This document shows positions 1 through 10,680 of a stretch of DNA of 64,000 nucleotides, piece after piece. Both the position numbers and the translations under genes were made by a program. Source of the DNA: Scilla litardierei (Eukaryota; Streptophyta; Magnoliopsida; Asparagales; Asparagaceae); the NCBI GenBank assembly GCA_030789695.1, contig CM061141.1:166229079-166293078 (forward strand). The letters are read 5' to 3'. A model generated the notes under the pieces. That model saw only the letters and a program-made list of their open reading frames with translations. It had not been told where the DNA came from and did not search any database. Within the stretch, counting starts at the first letter, position 1. Every line of letters begins with the position of its first letter.

Positions 1-391
1 ACGGTCGGAGGAGCGATCTGGGTGCTTGAACTCGGACGGGGGTGCTTCGGCCAGATCGGCTTGGCCAGGATGAGGACGACTTTGAGACAAGGTGGCTCGG
101 AGGCTTGGAAGGGTGGTCCGACTCGTCTGGACCGCTCGGCCTCCTCTGGGGTCGGCCTCGGTCTCGGCCTAAACTGGTCGGCCTCGATCGGAGGAGCTGC
201 TTGGTTGCTCGACTGGTTCAACAGATCCATCGCAGTGGGGATAACTTTGTAAGCTCGACGAGGTGGCTTGGCGTTGAAACTCATATACTTGGCAAGGCGG
301 TCGGACTTGTCTGGTCGGCCTCCTCCTGGGTCGGTTGAACTGGTGTGGTCGGCCTCCTCTTGGATGGGTCGGCCTCGTCTAGACACAGCTC

Positions 392-576
392 TAGTTCTAT
401 TTCCAAATTCAGCTCCAGCTCTAGCTCCAGCTATAGCTTTTGTCTGGACCGCATCTCCCGCTCCGGCTCCAGCTTTGTCTGGATCCTAGCTTCTGCTCCA
501 GCTCCGGCTCCAGCTTTTGTCTGGATCCTAGCTTCTGCTCCAGCTCCTGATCTCGCTCCGGCTCCCGCTTTTGTCT
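392..576. repeat. Minisatellite, about 42-bp unit
   Basis: An AGCTCCAGCTCT-like stretch leads into about 2.5 copies of a unit near 42 bp that begins TTTGTCTGGATCCTAGCTTC and continues with CTCCAGCTCCGGCTCC. The low-complexity open frames across it (Ala/Pro repeats on plus, Glu/Leu repeats on minus) come from the repeat. Confidence 0.7.
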
Positions 577-1096
577 GTTTGGCGGTACGACCAAGGTAGC
601 TCGGCAAGGGCGGCACAGTGATGGGAGCTCAGCCCATATGTTTGGCGATGGCAGCACGGTGTTGGTATGGCAGACGTCGAGACAATGGCCAGAGATGGTG
701 GTAGGGCCATCGATGAAGGCCGAGTCGGGGCTAAGCCCGACGCCTGCGAGGGTCGTCGGTGCTGTCTCTTGTCTGAACTCGATCGAGATCTCATTCTCCT
801 TGGCGACCTTGCCAGGCCACCCGTAGCCCCGCGTCTTCCTGGCCTGTCCCCAGATCTAGACGCACTCCTTGCGCCTCTCCCTCAAGTTGGCCGAGGCCGC
901 AATGCCGGTCGCCGTGTGCTCCGGCGTTGTCGCGACCATGGCAGTCTTATCTACAAGCCTTTTGTGAGACATTTGTTGAAACCAGAGGATGTGGCTTTTT
1001 ATCACCATCTCGCAAGAAGTTTAAGAGAGGAGAATTGTTAGGGAAGCTCTTGTAGTTGTCTGAAAGCACACAATTAATTGGAAGAGGACAGTTTGA

Positions 1097-1862
1097 CCTT
1101 TTTGCTGGGTCGGCTTCGGCCTCTTCTGGGGTCGGCCTCGGCCTCGGCCGAACTGGTCAGCCTCGGCCTCGGCCTGAATTGGTCAGCCTCATCTGGGGTC
1201 GGCCTCGACCTCGACCTGGACTGGTCAGCCTCGGCCTCGGCCTGAACTGGTCGGCCTCGTCTGGGGTCGGCCTCGGCCTCGGCCTGAACTGGTCGGCCTC
1301 GTCTGGGGTCGGCCTCGGCCTCGGCCTGGACTGGTCAGCCTCGGCCTCGGCCTGAACTGGTCAGCCTCCTCTGGGGTCAGCCTCGGCCTCGGCCTGGACT
1401 GGTCAGCCTCGGCCTCGGCCTGAACTGGTCGGCCTCGTCTGGGGTCGGCCTCGGCCTGGACTGGTCGACCTCGGCCTCGGCCTGGACTGGTCGGCCTCGG
1501 CCTCGGCCTGGACTGGTCGGCCTCCTCAGGGGTCGGCCTCGGCCTCGGCCTGGACTGGTCGGCCTCGGCCTTGTCCTGGACTGGTCGGCCTCATCTGGGG
1601 TCGGCCTCGGCCTGGACTGGTCGGCCTCGGCCTCGTCCTGGACTGGTCGGCCTCCTCAGGGGTCGGCCTCGGCCTGGACTGGCCGGCCTCCTCCGGGGTC
1701 GGCCTCGGCCTGAACTGGTCGGCCTCCTCAGGGGTCGGCCTCGGCCTCGGCCTGAACTGGTCAGCCTCGGCCTCGGCCTGGACTGGTCGGCCTCCTCAGG
1801 GGCCGGCCTCGGCCTCAGCCTGAACTGGTCAGCCTCGGCCTCGGCCTGGACTGGTCAGCCTC
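1097..1862. repeat. GGCCTC-based minisatellite
   Basis: About 765 bp are built from the hexamer GGCCTC with interspersed CTGGGGTC and CTGAACTGGTC or CTGGACTGGTC blocks. Recurring units are about 42 bp (with the CTGGGGTC block) and about 26 bp (without it). The variation between units suggests unequal exchange or slippage. Open frames through it code only Gly/Leu/Trp/Ser repeats and are not regarded as genes. Confidence 0.85.
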
Positions 1863-3480
1863 CTTTTGGCGATGAGACGGTCACGAACATTAGGATGCAT
1901 GTTGAGGTGCAGATGTCAGAGCGACGTTCGGCTTCTTTGAGGAGAGGCGGGCTCAGATTCGGCTCTCCCCTTTCATGGAGATGGAGGAAAAATGGACGAA
2001 GGGATCAAGGTCGGAAGAGGAGCAATGTTCGACGTATCGCTTGGGATCAGACCATTGCCCTTTACCTCGCTCGAGTTAATTCTCGTCATCGCCACCGGAT
2101 CTGACCCCGAACTCGACAGCGGGAAGAACCCATGCCCCCTTGCAACCCCGAACTGGGCGAAGATCTGCCGGTGAGCTGTCATGTCGACGTTGGAATCCGA
2201 TCCATTGTCAGCCAAATCCGGTGGTCGATGAATTCAACAGGTCGGCCTAGGACGCCTCCACTCGACCTGTTTCGACTGTGGGAGATCTATTGAGAAGGTC
2301 GATTACGAGGCCGTTTTTGTTTGCCGTCGTTCTTCGGTAGAGGCAACGATTCGGTGTCGATTGATGAGGAAAGTGTACGATTGGAAGTTCGGTGGCGATG
2401 ATCATACCATTCGAGTTCCTCATCAGACTTGCAGCTCCGAGATCACCGGACGTCCGACTTGTCGTCCGGCAGAGCGCATCCTCCTGCCTGATCGATGGAT
2501 CGAGATTCCATCGAGATCCAGACACGAGAAATGCTCGAGCAGCCGTGATAACGGAGGATGCCCACATCGGCTGGGGCGGATCAGATCGGACCTAGCGCCC
2601 GTGCTCGGGACAATTGGGTGGCAATCCCGTCAGCGGTGAGGGGAGACGAGGGAAGAGTGGCTAAAGATGGAGATAGGCACCGGCTCTTTCCCCCAACTCG
2701 CTTTAGATCCGAGTGTAGGTAGATCTCAGTCGAAACGAGGCAAGAGGAGCTCGTTCATCGTCGAACATGGAAGGGGCACCTCGTTCTCAGTTGGAACGAG
2801 GCGGGGACGGACCGATATCTTTCAGGAGTTGTGCTGAGCCGGACAACTCGTCGGATCTGATGTCCCCTCGGGTCGAATGTCGATTTCTCCCTCAGGGCGA
2901 TGGACGTGGATCGAAGGCCCAGATCGGGCCCTGTCGAGGTGCGGTCGGTGATGCCGAAGGTTGACGCTTCTCCCGAGACGCCGGTGCTTCGTCGGAGTCC
3001 CCATTCGAGGCGAAGCTCGTATGAGGCCGAGAGGCTCTGATCAGAGCTTCGTAGAATTGATGGGTTCTTCCGGTTGAACCCTGATGCGTCTGGATGATCG
3101 AAGCTTCCTGTCAACCAAGTTCGACCTTGGATTGAGGGCACCAGCTTCTGCTCGAGCTCGGGTTCTATCTGAGACAGAACGCTTGCTCCCGCCGTCGCAC
3201 GGCCTCGGTCTTCTTCGGGAGTCTGAAGTTCGAATGTTGGGAAGAAGAGAGAAGCAGAGCGGTCGATCTCGAGTTCAGTTGAGTCTGCTCACTTTTGAGA
3301 GGAAAAGGGAAACGATCTGGTGCGAATTCTCCAGCCCAACGCTAGTCTTCTGCTCCGCCCACAACATCAATCTTGGATCGCGGGAGGGGGAATCCCATCT
3401 AGTCTTTACGGGGAGACGGGTTTTAGATCATGGAATGAGTCGCTACCGATGCGGTTGACGTCGTAGGTGTCGACTCGGTT

Positions 3481-3496
3481 CCCACAGACGGCGCCA
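3481..3496 (-). promoter_or_regulatory. Primer-binding site of a minus-strand gypsy-like LTR element
   Basis: Read on the minus strand the bases are TGGCGCCGTCTGTGGG, which resembles the TGGCGCCG primer-binding sites of plant gypsy elements primed by a host tRNA. It sits two or three bases inside the CA end of the LTR-like block at 3499-4638, the expected position. The identity of the tRNA was not checked. Confidence 0.6.
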
Positions 3497-4157
3497 AATG
3501 TTTCTGCTATTTTTCACAGAACACATTAATAGTATGGAAGGTGCGTGGTCAACGCGGTCAAGGAGAGGACGCGCGGGACCCCCGAGTTGTCGTGGCTGTC
3601 GCTCGAGACGGAGATGACCGGTGGGGTCAACCGACGGCGCGTTCGCTCGAGCGGAAAGGCGCGGCTCCGTTCTTTGGCGGGCCGAGGGGTAGCCTCGGCG
3701 AGATGACAGCCTCCGGGATCGGTTGAAGGCAGAGTCGCTCGCAGCGGGGCGCGCGGATCCTCGCGTCGGCTCGGCGAGGGGTAGCCTCGGCAGAGCGACG
3801 TCCTCGCGACGGAGGAGACGAACGAGGTCGGGGACGAGGGCGCTCGGCTCCGGCTGGAAGGACGCCGAGGGGTATCCTCGGCGTCGCTGGAACTCCTGGA
3901 CCTGAATAGACGAGAGAGCTCGTCAGGGGGGTCGGACCTTGGTTCCGACCGAAGCCCCTCCGATGCCAAAGTCAGATCTGGCCTGATAAGTGATCGGTGG
4001 GATCGAGTATGGCTCGCGGAGAGACCGATACTCGAGTCCTCGGGTCGAGCTTTGGAGGAGAAATATTCAAGGTGGAAGAAGGTGTAAGATGGGAGTATGA
4101 GGTACCTCCGTTGTAGGTGGTGAAGATCCGGCCTCTTCCAAAAGACACCCGCCCCCT

Positions 4158-4170
4158 CCTCATATAGACG
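4158..4170 (-). promoter_or_regulatory. TATA box of the gypsy-like LTR
   Basis: The minus strand reads CGTCTATATGAGG, followed by a GC-rich leader running toward the primer-binding site. This is the expected place for an LTR promoter. It is called by position and TATA resemblance only. Confidence 0.45.
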
Positions 4171-4229
4171 AACCATGCTCATCATGTGCCATGATGTGAC
4201 ATCATGGCCGCCATTCATGGGGTCGTGCA

Positions 4230-4450
4230 AATGGGGAAGGGTTGACCCCCTCTAATTGCGCCCACTTGATGACACCATGAAGGTGGAGTCATGGCCATGA
4301 GTGATTGCCATAATTGGCGGGCCATAATGGCGGGGGAATGATGGCCATTAAGCCTGGCCATGAAGTCGGTTGCCATATTTGGCGAGCCATGAAGGTGGCT
4401 GCCATAATTGGCGGATCATGATGGCATGGGGCGGCTGCCATAAATGGCGA
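4230..4450. repeat. Degenerate short tandem repeat in the LTR U3 part
   Basis: GCCATAATTGGCGG and close variants (GCCATGAAG, GCCATATTTGGCG, GCCATAAATGGCG) recur about eight times at irregular 15-30 bp spacing. Repeats of this kind in U3 can carry enhancer activity; nothing here shows that directly. Confidence 0.6.
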
Positions 4451-4638
4451 AGGCTTCCTCGATTTGGGCCCCGATTTCCTCCGCTACAGAAGCGGGCAAT
4501 CTCTTGGGCCTTCGTTGTGGGTGGAGAAACGCGACCCGCCCGTAAGATCCTTGGGCCGGAGCCCGAGGCCGTAGTTTGGCTGGTTGACTGGTCGTGGTTG
4601 ACTTGGCTCCTCCGGACCCGGTCAAAATAGTCGTAACA

Positions 4639-5448
4639 CCATGGATCTCCGATGTCTCAGAGAGTTAGGGTTTGCTGTTACTGTGATCGGCCTCAGGGCT
4701 CCGCCAAGCGACGCCTAGGTGAATCCCAAACCTCGCAATTTGAATTAGGTCCTTTTTTAAAATAATAAAGCTTGATAATTGTTGAATTGAAAGCAGAAAA
4801 GCACGAATACATGCTCAAAATCGACTACATTAAGCAGGAATCATGGTAGTAATGTAATTTAAGTAATAACAATGAAAGAAAGAGGTTATGCTCTTATATG
4901 CCCACCGATGTTCCATTGTTTAAAGTTGGTTACAAAACTACAAATTAAGACCTTACCTCCTTGCAAACAATCTTTTCATTGTTTAGCACTTGAATTCCAA
5001 ACCATAAACCAACAAAATTGTTAATGTTATCAAGCGAAGCAAGGCCATGAAGTCTTTCGTCAGTATAAACCATACTATTTCACCACATAGCATCTAACTC
5101 CAATTCTAAACTCTCTTTATCTGACGGATATTTCCTCTCCTAATCTGTCCGCAAATTGAACATACCGTCTGCATTACTGGAAAATGGTAACTTGTGCACT
5201 TTCAGATAGAAGCAACAAACTTATATTTAAGGAATACAGAGTATCAGATTCATCCTCCTCGCTCTATCGTATACATCTGTTCACACACTGAAACCCCTAT
5301 GGGTTAATCTGTCCATGATTTGTAAATTATCTTTAATAGAATTTGACTTTAAGGGGAACAAGAACTTGCCGGATACGAGAATAAGAAATTGAAGTCCCTA
5401 CAACGTTAAATAAATGTTAAATGATCTGACTGAAAATTGGCCACTGAC
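4639..5448. other. AT-rich spacer, nothing recognised
   Basis: Between the gypsy-like LTR and the Sirevirus-like element I see no long open frame, no repeat and no RNA gene. Composition changes abruptly from GC-rich to AT-rich near 4740. Confidence 0.5.
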
Positions 5449-5453
5449 TTCTC
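5449..5453. repeat. Target-site duplication TTCTC (left)
   Basis: The five bases TTCTC directly precede the TG of the left LTR and reappear directly after the CA of the right LTR at 12683-12687. A 5-bp duplication is standard for LTR retrotransposon integration. Confidence 0.9.
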
Positions 5454-7450
5454 TGTTGGATACAATGATCTAGGATTTATGGTTTGATGATGACAAACAG
5501 TTGTGAACGTTCTGACGTGTTTGTTAAGTGTTTTCAGGTGCAAACAACCAAGGAAAACAATATTGACAAAGTTGAAAATCTAAAGAAAAGTACATGCAAA
5601 CTTGTCGAGTGCCGCAACATCAAGAGGATGAATCGAATTGTGAAGACACAATAATTAGTGGAAGAGATTCTCTCATCAACTCACAAATCCACTACAATTC
5701 TCATTAGAGCAATTAGCAAAATGGATGAAAAGCTAATGAATTGAATTAAAGTCATTGCAAACCCACTAACTAATTTGTTTTGATTCTTTAATAACCCAAA
5801 TTTGTTCTTTTTTTTGCAGGCACGTGGGCACTAGCCTTGTGTATTCAAAAGGGAAATTTTTTTAATCAAAAGTGAGAGTTAGTGCTTACAACTCACGCAT
5901 GGCATTTGCACCCAAGTTTTATTAAGAAAGATTGGGTAAACAAAAAAATTAAATGGCAAAAGTGTAAATTTTATATTTTTTCAACAAACCCTATACCTAT
6001 ATATATTAAAAGAAGGGCTTTAGAAAAACCCTCTCCCATCCAAAAAGACACAGGCGCAACAAAAAAAAATAAGTAACGCACAAATTTTTTTTGGGAGTAA
6101 GGGGAGCCGAATGTTATAAAGGAGGGGCATTTTGTGTTTGCTTCACACAAATATTTTTTCCCAGGAGCCGCATGCTCTAATCTTGAGAGGCGCACAAAAA
6201 ATTCGGGCCGGCCATCTTGTTAATGCTGTGCCTTGGTTTCTAAGAGAGGTGTGCCTTTTTGTTTGCAATTCTTAGAGAGCTTCAGCCGAAAAATTCACAG
6301 AGCCGATTTCCAACAGCAAGCCGCACTTTTCTTTGTCCCTGTTTTTTGTTTGAGTTTTATTGTTGGGGATATCATCAAAAATCAAAGAGCTCCTTTTTGT
6401 GCAGAATTGTGTGTGCGAAATTTTTTTTGTGCATTTTTTTTTCTGGCCGCAAGTTTTGATTTCTCCCCTCTCTAAAAATTCACAAGGGCATGCTTTTAAA
6501 CATCATTGTGTTTTTGTTAATAGCCGGCCATTAAAAATTTGTTTAGGGCATTTATTTGTCAAGTGAACACGTTATTTTTTATGCATCTCACTTGCAAACC
6601 TGAGAGCACTTAATTTCTAAGGGGTGCCTTTTAATCAAAGTATTTTTGTGGCTCTTTTGAATCAAAAAGAAAACGCAAGGTGGAGGACCTCTCAGCCGAC
6701 TTCTTTGACCAAAAAGGTAAGTGTTGTGATTGAGTATTTCTCGGCAGTAATTAACTTCTCTTTTGTGTGCAGGCCGAATCCATCAAGCCACAAGTCTCAT
6801 CATTTTTCAAAGAGCCGCAATCTACAGCAGGGGCCGAAATCTAGCAGCACGCCATTTTTTTCAAGTTCCAAGAGAACACAAGGCCAACGGCTGAAGAGGG
6901 GACAAGACGCAATCATCTAGGAGGAGCCAAAGCCGCAACTTGAGTTGCACGACTTACGGAGACAACTACATCATGTCAGATACAGATCTGACCTGCGCCT
7001 ATTGACAGAGACGACTACGATACACAAACTGAGCATTTCTGAACTCTAGTATTATTTTATTTGTGTAGTAGTAGCGATCTTTATAGGGGAAACGTTATTA
7101 CCTGTTTGTGTTACTTTTGGGGACCTGACGACTTGGGAGTCGTCACGGAGGGAGAGCATCTGACTAGATTGATAGTGTAGAGCACGTGGTGTGCGTACGA
7201 GCTAGGTGAGAGTAGATTTGGGATCTTGACTCATTGTAGCTGTACTTGATTACATATCTATCTAGTAGTTGCTTTCGGGGGCTGGAGAAGGTCGTGGGGA
7301 CGACCGAACCAGGGTATATCTGTGCGTACTTTGTGACTGCATTCTTTTTACCCTGTCTGTGCTTATAACTGCGTGTGGTTGGTCGTGGGTTGCACGAATA
7401 TTTTTAATAGCCTATTCACCCCCCCTCTAGGCTACGATCCAGATCCAACA
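5454..7450 (+). repeat. Left LTR (1997 bp)
   Basis: It starts TGTTGGATACAATGATC and ends AGATCCAACA, and is nearly identical to 10681-12682. A TATA-like sequence near 5996-6009 gives the promoter. Small open frames inside appear in both LTRs and are not regarded as genes. Differences from the right LTR include small indels, such as a shorter TATATA run, and scattered substitutions. Confidence 0.9.
5996..6009 (+). promoter_or_regulatory. TATA box in the left LTR
   Basis: CCTATATATATTAAAAG lies in the middle of the LTR, and the right LTR carries the same region with two extra TA units near 11222-11241. The position suits a U3/R promoter. Confidence 0.55.
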
Positions 7451-7451
7451 A

Positions 7452-7466
7452 GTGCTATCAGAGCCA
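7452..7466 (+). promoter_or_regulatory. Primer-binding site (initiator tRNA-Met type)
   Basis: GTGCTATCAGAGCCA begins one or two bases after the left LTR. The standard copia site complementary to initiator tRNA-Met is TGGTATCAGAGC; this copy has C for one G, a change also expected in old or variant Sireviruses. Confidence 0.75.
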
Positions 7467-7494
7467 GTTTAGAGGATCTAGTCTAGATTTTTAG

Positions 7495-9354
7495 ATGACC
7501 ATGAATATATCTGATTGTGCTTTTGCTGATGGTCAGTCTATAGCCCGTCCCCCTAAGTTTAACGGTGTAGACTTTGCTTATTGGAAGGCTAGGATGAAAA
7601 TCTATTTAGTGTCTGTAGATTATGATGTGTGGGATATTGTTGAAAATGGTTATAGTCTACCCACTATTAAAATTGAAGACACTATTATGATTAAGCCTAA
7701 AGACAAGTGGGATTTAGCTGATAAGAAACTTTATACTCTTAATGGTAAAGCTATGAATGTGCTTATATGCTCTCTTGATAAATCTGAGTTTAATTGCATC
7801 TCACATTGTCTAACTGCGCAGGAAATCTGGCATACTCTGGAGGTGACACATGAGGGAACATCGCAAGTAAAGGAATCCAGACTTGCGTTGCTGAGCACAG
7901 AATATGAGAGCTTCCGCATGCTACCAACAGAATCAGTTAAAGACATGTTTGCGAGGTTCACGGACATTGTCTACAAATCCAGTTCCCTCGGTAAGCCATA
8001 CTCTAGCCATGAACATGAACGAAAGATCTTAAGGGCGCTACCAAGCTCGTTCAGGCTTAAAGTCACCGCTATTCAAGAAGCTAAGGACTTATCAATAATG
8101 AAAGTGGAGGACTTGATAGGCAACCTAACGTCACACGAGCTTGAGTTGCAGAGTATAGAAGCCAGAGAGAAACCTGAAGAGAAGACCAAAGTTTCCACAC
8201 CATTAGCTCTTCAAACTAACGACGACGATCTTGATGAAGAGCAAGCTTTAATGGTCAGAAACTCCAGGAGATACATTCAGACTGATCAAGGAAGAGCTGA
8301 GATGGGAAAAAGGTTCATTCGTTCTAATAATTCTAATTTTGGTAGAAATTCCTATGATCAGAAAGCTATTAATAGAAGCGAATGTTTTAAATGCAGGAAG
8401 AAAGGGCACCACATAAAAGATTGCCCACAACAACACACAGCTCAAGTTGCAAAAGGAAAAACGAAAGTGTTGACGTGGGATATGGATAGCGAAGCTGAGG
8501 ATGAGGAGGATGAACATGAAGCCCACTCCTGCATGGCATTGATGGCCAAACACGCTGAGGTAGAATCTCCCACTAAAGCTGAATTTTTAGAAATATGTAA
8601 AGGAATGCAACATAGAATTGATGAGCTAGAAGCTGATGTGGAATGTTATAGGAATGATAACTTTGATATGCAACAAACTGAGTATGACATGTCTATAGAA
8701 ATGAAAAATCTTAAACAAGAGCTTGTTGCATGCAAATCTACCATTACTATGTTAGAAAAAGAGAAAGCTAGCTTGCCTGAAAAAATTGATTGCCTTTCAT
8801 GTCCCTCTTTATTAAAGGATATTAGCATGTATAAGCTAGATAAGATAAAGCTTGAAACTGAAAATGATTTGCTTTCTGAAAAGATTAACATGCTAAATCT
8901 TGACCATAAAGAAAAAATGAGGGATTTTGAAAAGAAAGAAGAGGAAAACAAGCAAGCTTTCATTAGTAGATGCACTTTGCATGTGAATGAAAACGATATC
9001 TTGAAATCCAAAGTCACCACCCTAGAATTGTCATTAAAGAGATTTTCCATTGGAAAACAAAATTTGGACATTATTCTTGGAAATCAAATTTATGGCAATA
9101 ATAGGCGAGGACTAGGATATGGTCTTAAAAATGTTGAAAAATCAAAATATAGAAAAGTTCACATTGAATCAACAAAGGTTGGAAATTTTCATGCTAAGTG
9201 CTTTACATGTGGATGCGTTGGTCATACTTTATATCATTGTAAATATAGGAACAAAAACATTAAGTTCAAACAAATATGGGTTCCTAAATCTTTGATGACT
9301 AACGTGAGTGGACCTTGTTGGATTACAAGGTCACACACAACACCTCTTTTGTAG
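7495..9354 (+). CDS. gag: Sirevirus-type copia Gag protein, intact
   Basis: The 619-residue frame encodes the capsid-like protein of the retrotransposon, which packages element RNA in cytoplasmic particles. Residues about 18-40 (PPKFNGVDFAYWKARMKIYL) start the UBN2/gag-polypeptide domain, which runs to about residue 215. A CCHC zinc knuckle (C-x2-C-x4-H-x4-C) begins at residue 297, followed by an acidic patch and a long coiled coil at about 360-530. A second CCHC knuckle begins at residue 569. The frame ends shortly after the IWVPK motif, just before the protease active-site region should start in a normal polyprotein. The ATG at 7495 is the first good start after the primer site. No internal stop or frameshift is seen, so it may still supply Gag. 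Confidence 0.9.
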   Translation: MTMNISDCAFADGQSIARPPKFNGVDFAYWKARMKIYLVSVDYDVWDIVENGYSLPTIKIEDTIMIKPKDKWDLADKKLYTLNGKAMNVLICSLDKSEFNCISHCLTAQEIWHTLEVTHEGTSQVKESRLALLSTEYESFRMLPTESVKDMFARFTDIVYKSSSLGKPYSSHEHERKILRALPSSFRLKVTAIQEAKDLSIMKVEDLIGNLTSHELELQSIEAREKPEEKTKVSTPLALQTNDDDLDEEQALMVRNSRRYIQTDQGRAEMGKRFIRSNNSNFGRNSYDQKAINRSECFKCRKKGHHIKDCPQQHTAQVAKGKTKVLTWDMDSEAEDEEDEHEAHSCMALMAKHAEVESPTKAEFLEICKGMQHRIDELEADVECYRNDNFDMQQTEYDMSIEMKNLKQELVACKSTITMLEKEKASLPEKIDCLSCPSLLKDISMYKLDKIKLETENDLLSEKINMLNLDHKEKMRDFEKKEEENKQAFISRCTLHVNENDILKSKVTTLELSLKRFSIGKQNLDIILGNQIYGNNRRGLGYGLKNVEKSKYRKVHIESTKVGNFHAKCFTCGCVGHTLYHCKYRNKNIKFKQIWVPKSLMTNVSGPCWITRSHTTPLL

Positions 9355-10680
9355 GTGAGACGGAAATTTGGCGAGGAGCAATAAATTGAGAGTCTCATTA
9401 TTTTAGCTCCTTAGTCAAATAACGACGCGAAGGTATATCTCATTCTTTGAACTTAATGCATACCTTCATAGCATTTTTTTTCTTAACATTTTTGTGTGCT
9501 TGGATTTTCTTTGTTTTTTGTTTTTGTCTGCTTGATTGTTTTTTTTTGCGTGTTTTTCAGTTCATTATAAAACCAAAAAAAATGAAAAAGACAAAAGCAA
9601 AAAAAATGAGCTTATTGCCTATCTTCCTCTTTGCTTTATTCTAGTGATATAAATGAATGATGATCATATCCTTGTAGAAAGTGTTGTATTATTATCATGG
9701 CTACATGCGTATGTTTTATTTATTAATAGCCATGCCAAGTTCGATGAATTGACAATATGATTTCTACACCTACTTTCACTTCCACGAATGTTAAACTATG
9801 TCGTCCTTTTGGAGATACTATTTATGAATATTGGAAAGTGAATGGAGGCTGATTATTAACTGAAAAATCTAAGGGATATGATGTGATTTGCCATGAATAA
9901 AAATTTAGCACAAAACAAATGAAATGAATATGAAAAAAAATTGAAAATTGCTCCGTATGAAAAATGGATACAATTCATGGCAAATACACTACCCACGAGT
10001 ATCCAACATAAGCTTTACGGGTAATCTTTAACGTTGGTGTTTTTACTCGTCAAGCAATGTCACCCCCACATCTAAGAGTCCTTTTAGGCTATGTTTTGGG
10101 GTGTGATACCTTGAACTCATTTTTAATGAAGTGGAAAAAATCAATCCTAGGTGATATGAAGTTATTTGGAAAATGATGGATTGGTTTTGGTTGAAATTTG
10201 TAAAAGTATCTCCCTTTGTACTTCTATGTTTAATAACTGCACTTCCACGATGGTGTTGAATTCTAAGTATTATTATCGTTGGCTTTGCAGTGCTACTTAT
10301 AGAATGACAACATGCAAATGCTAGTTGTAGTTAATAATGTTCTCTTTTGCATGTGATATGTTTTTTGTCTTCAAGAATACACTTTTGATGATGACAAAGG
10401 GGGAGAAAAGTGTCTAAAGATTTGTGGTATCAATGTTGGTTCAAAATACGGTATTATTGATTGAAGGGGGAGCAATGAAAATACATAAAAATGGGGATCT
10501 TGGAAAAGGGGGGAGTATGCTAATTATATTTGTTATATTGTGCATGCTAGTAATGTTTGATTTCATCCCATTGAATATATCATATTGCATTACATCATTT
10601 ACATCATTCATCACACGTCACACACATACACTTATTTGTGCAAATCCTTTATGGGTTTGTCATCATCAAAAGGGGGAGAT
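9355..10680 (+). other. Non-coding 3' internal region with several polypurine runs
   Basis: No protease, integrase or reverse transcriptase motif is visible here. Runs of GGGGGAG occur near 10399, 10466, 10508 and 10672; the last (AAAAGGGGGAGAT) directly abuts the right LTR and is the functional polypurine tract by position. Repeated polypurine tracts are a known Sirevirus hallmark. The rest is AT-rich and looks like the tail of a deleted envelope-like or pol region. Confidence 0.75.

Larger units (their letters stand above)
1..3498 (-). mobile_element. GC-rich internal region of a gypsy-like LTR element
   Basis: This stretch lies on the internal side of the primer-binding site and LTR found at 3481-4638, so on the minus strand it would be the region just downstream of a 5' LTR. 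It is GC-rich, contains two minisatellites and shows no recognisable gag, protease, reverse transcriptase or integrase in any frame. The open frames seen are short or follow the repeats. A long non-coding 5' internal region with tandem repeats is known from Tat/Ogre-type gypsy elements and from LARD elements. The left end lies outside the window, so the element type and the second LTR cannot be seen. Confidence 0.45.
3499..4638 (-). mobile_element. 5' LTR of a gypsy-like element (minus strand)
   Basis: On the minus strand the block would start TGTTACGACTATTTTGACCG and end AGAAACA, giving TG...CA ends, directly followed by a primer-binding site. A TATA-like sequence on the minus strand near 4160-4168 gives the same polarity. 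The length of about 1.14 kb suits an LTR. The outer boundary (4638) is inferred from the TG dinucleotide only; no second LTR or target duplication is available to fix it. Open frames inside, such as a 234-codon one on the minus strand (3526-4230), look incidental. Confidence 0.55.

Noticed and set aside
22..2104. Long frames in the GC-rich left end (for example 1571-2104)
   Set aside because: They follow the GGCCTC and CTCCAG repeats and code for low-complexity peptides without domains.
3526..4230. A 234-codon minus-strand frame
   Set aside because: It lies inside an LTR-like block, crosses the TATA region and shows no domain; GC-rich DNA gives long chance frames.
5882..6920. Short frames in the left LTR, with copies in the right LTR
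   Set aside because: They are LTR sequence present twice, without any known domain; conservation reflects the LTR pair.
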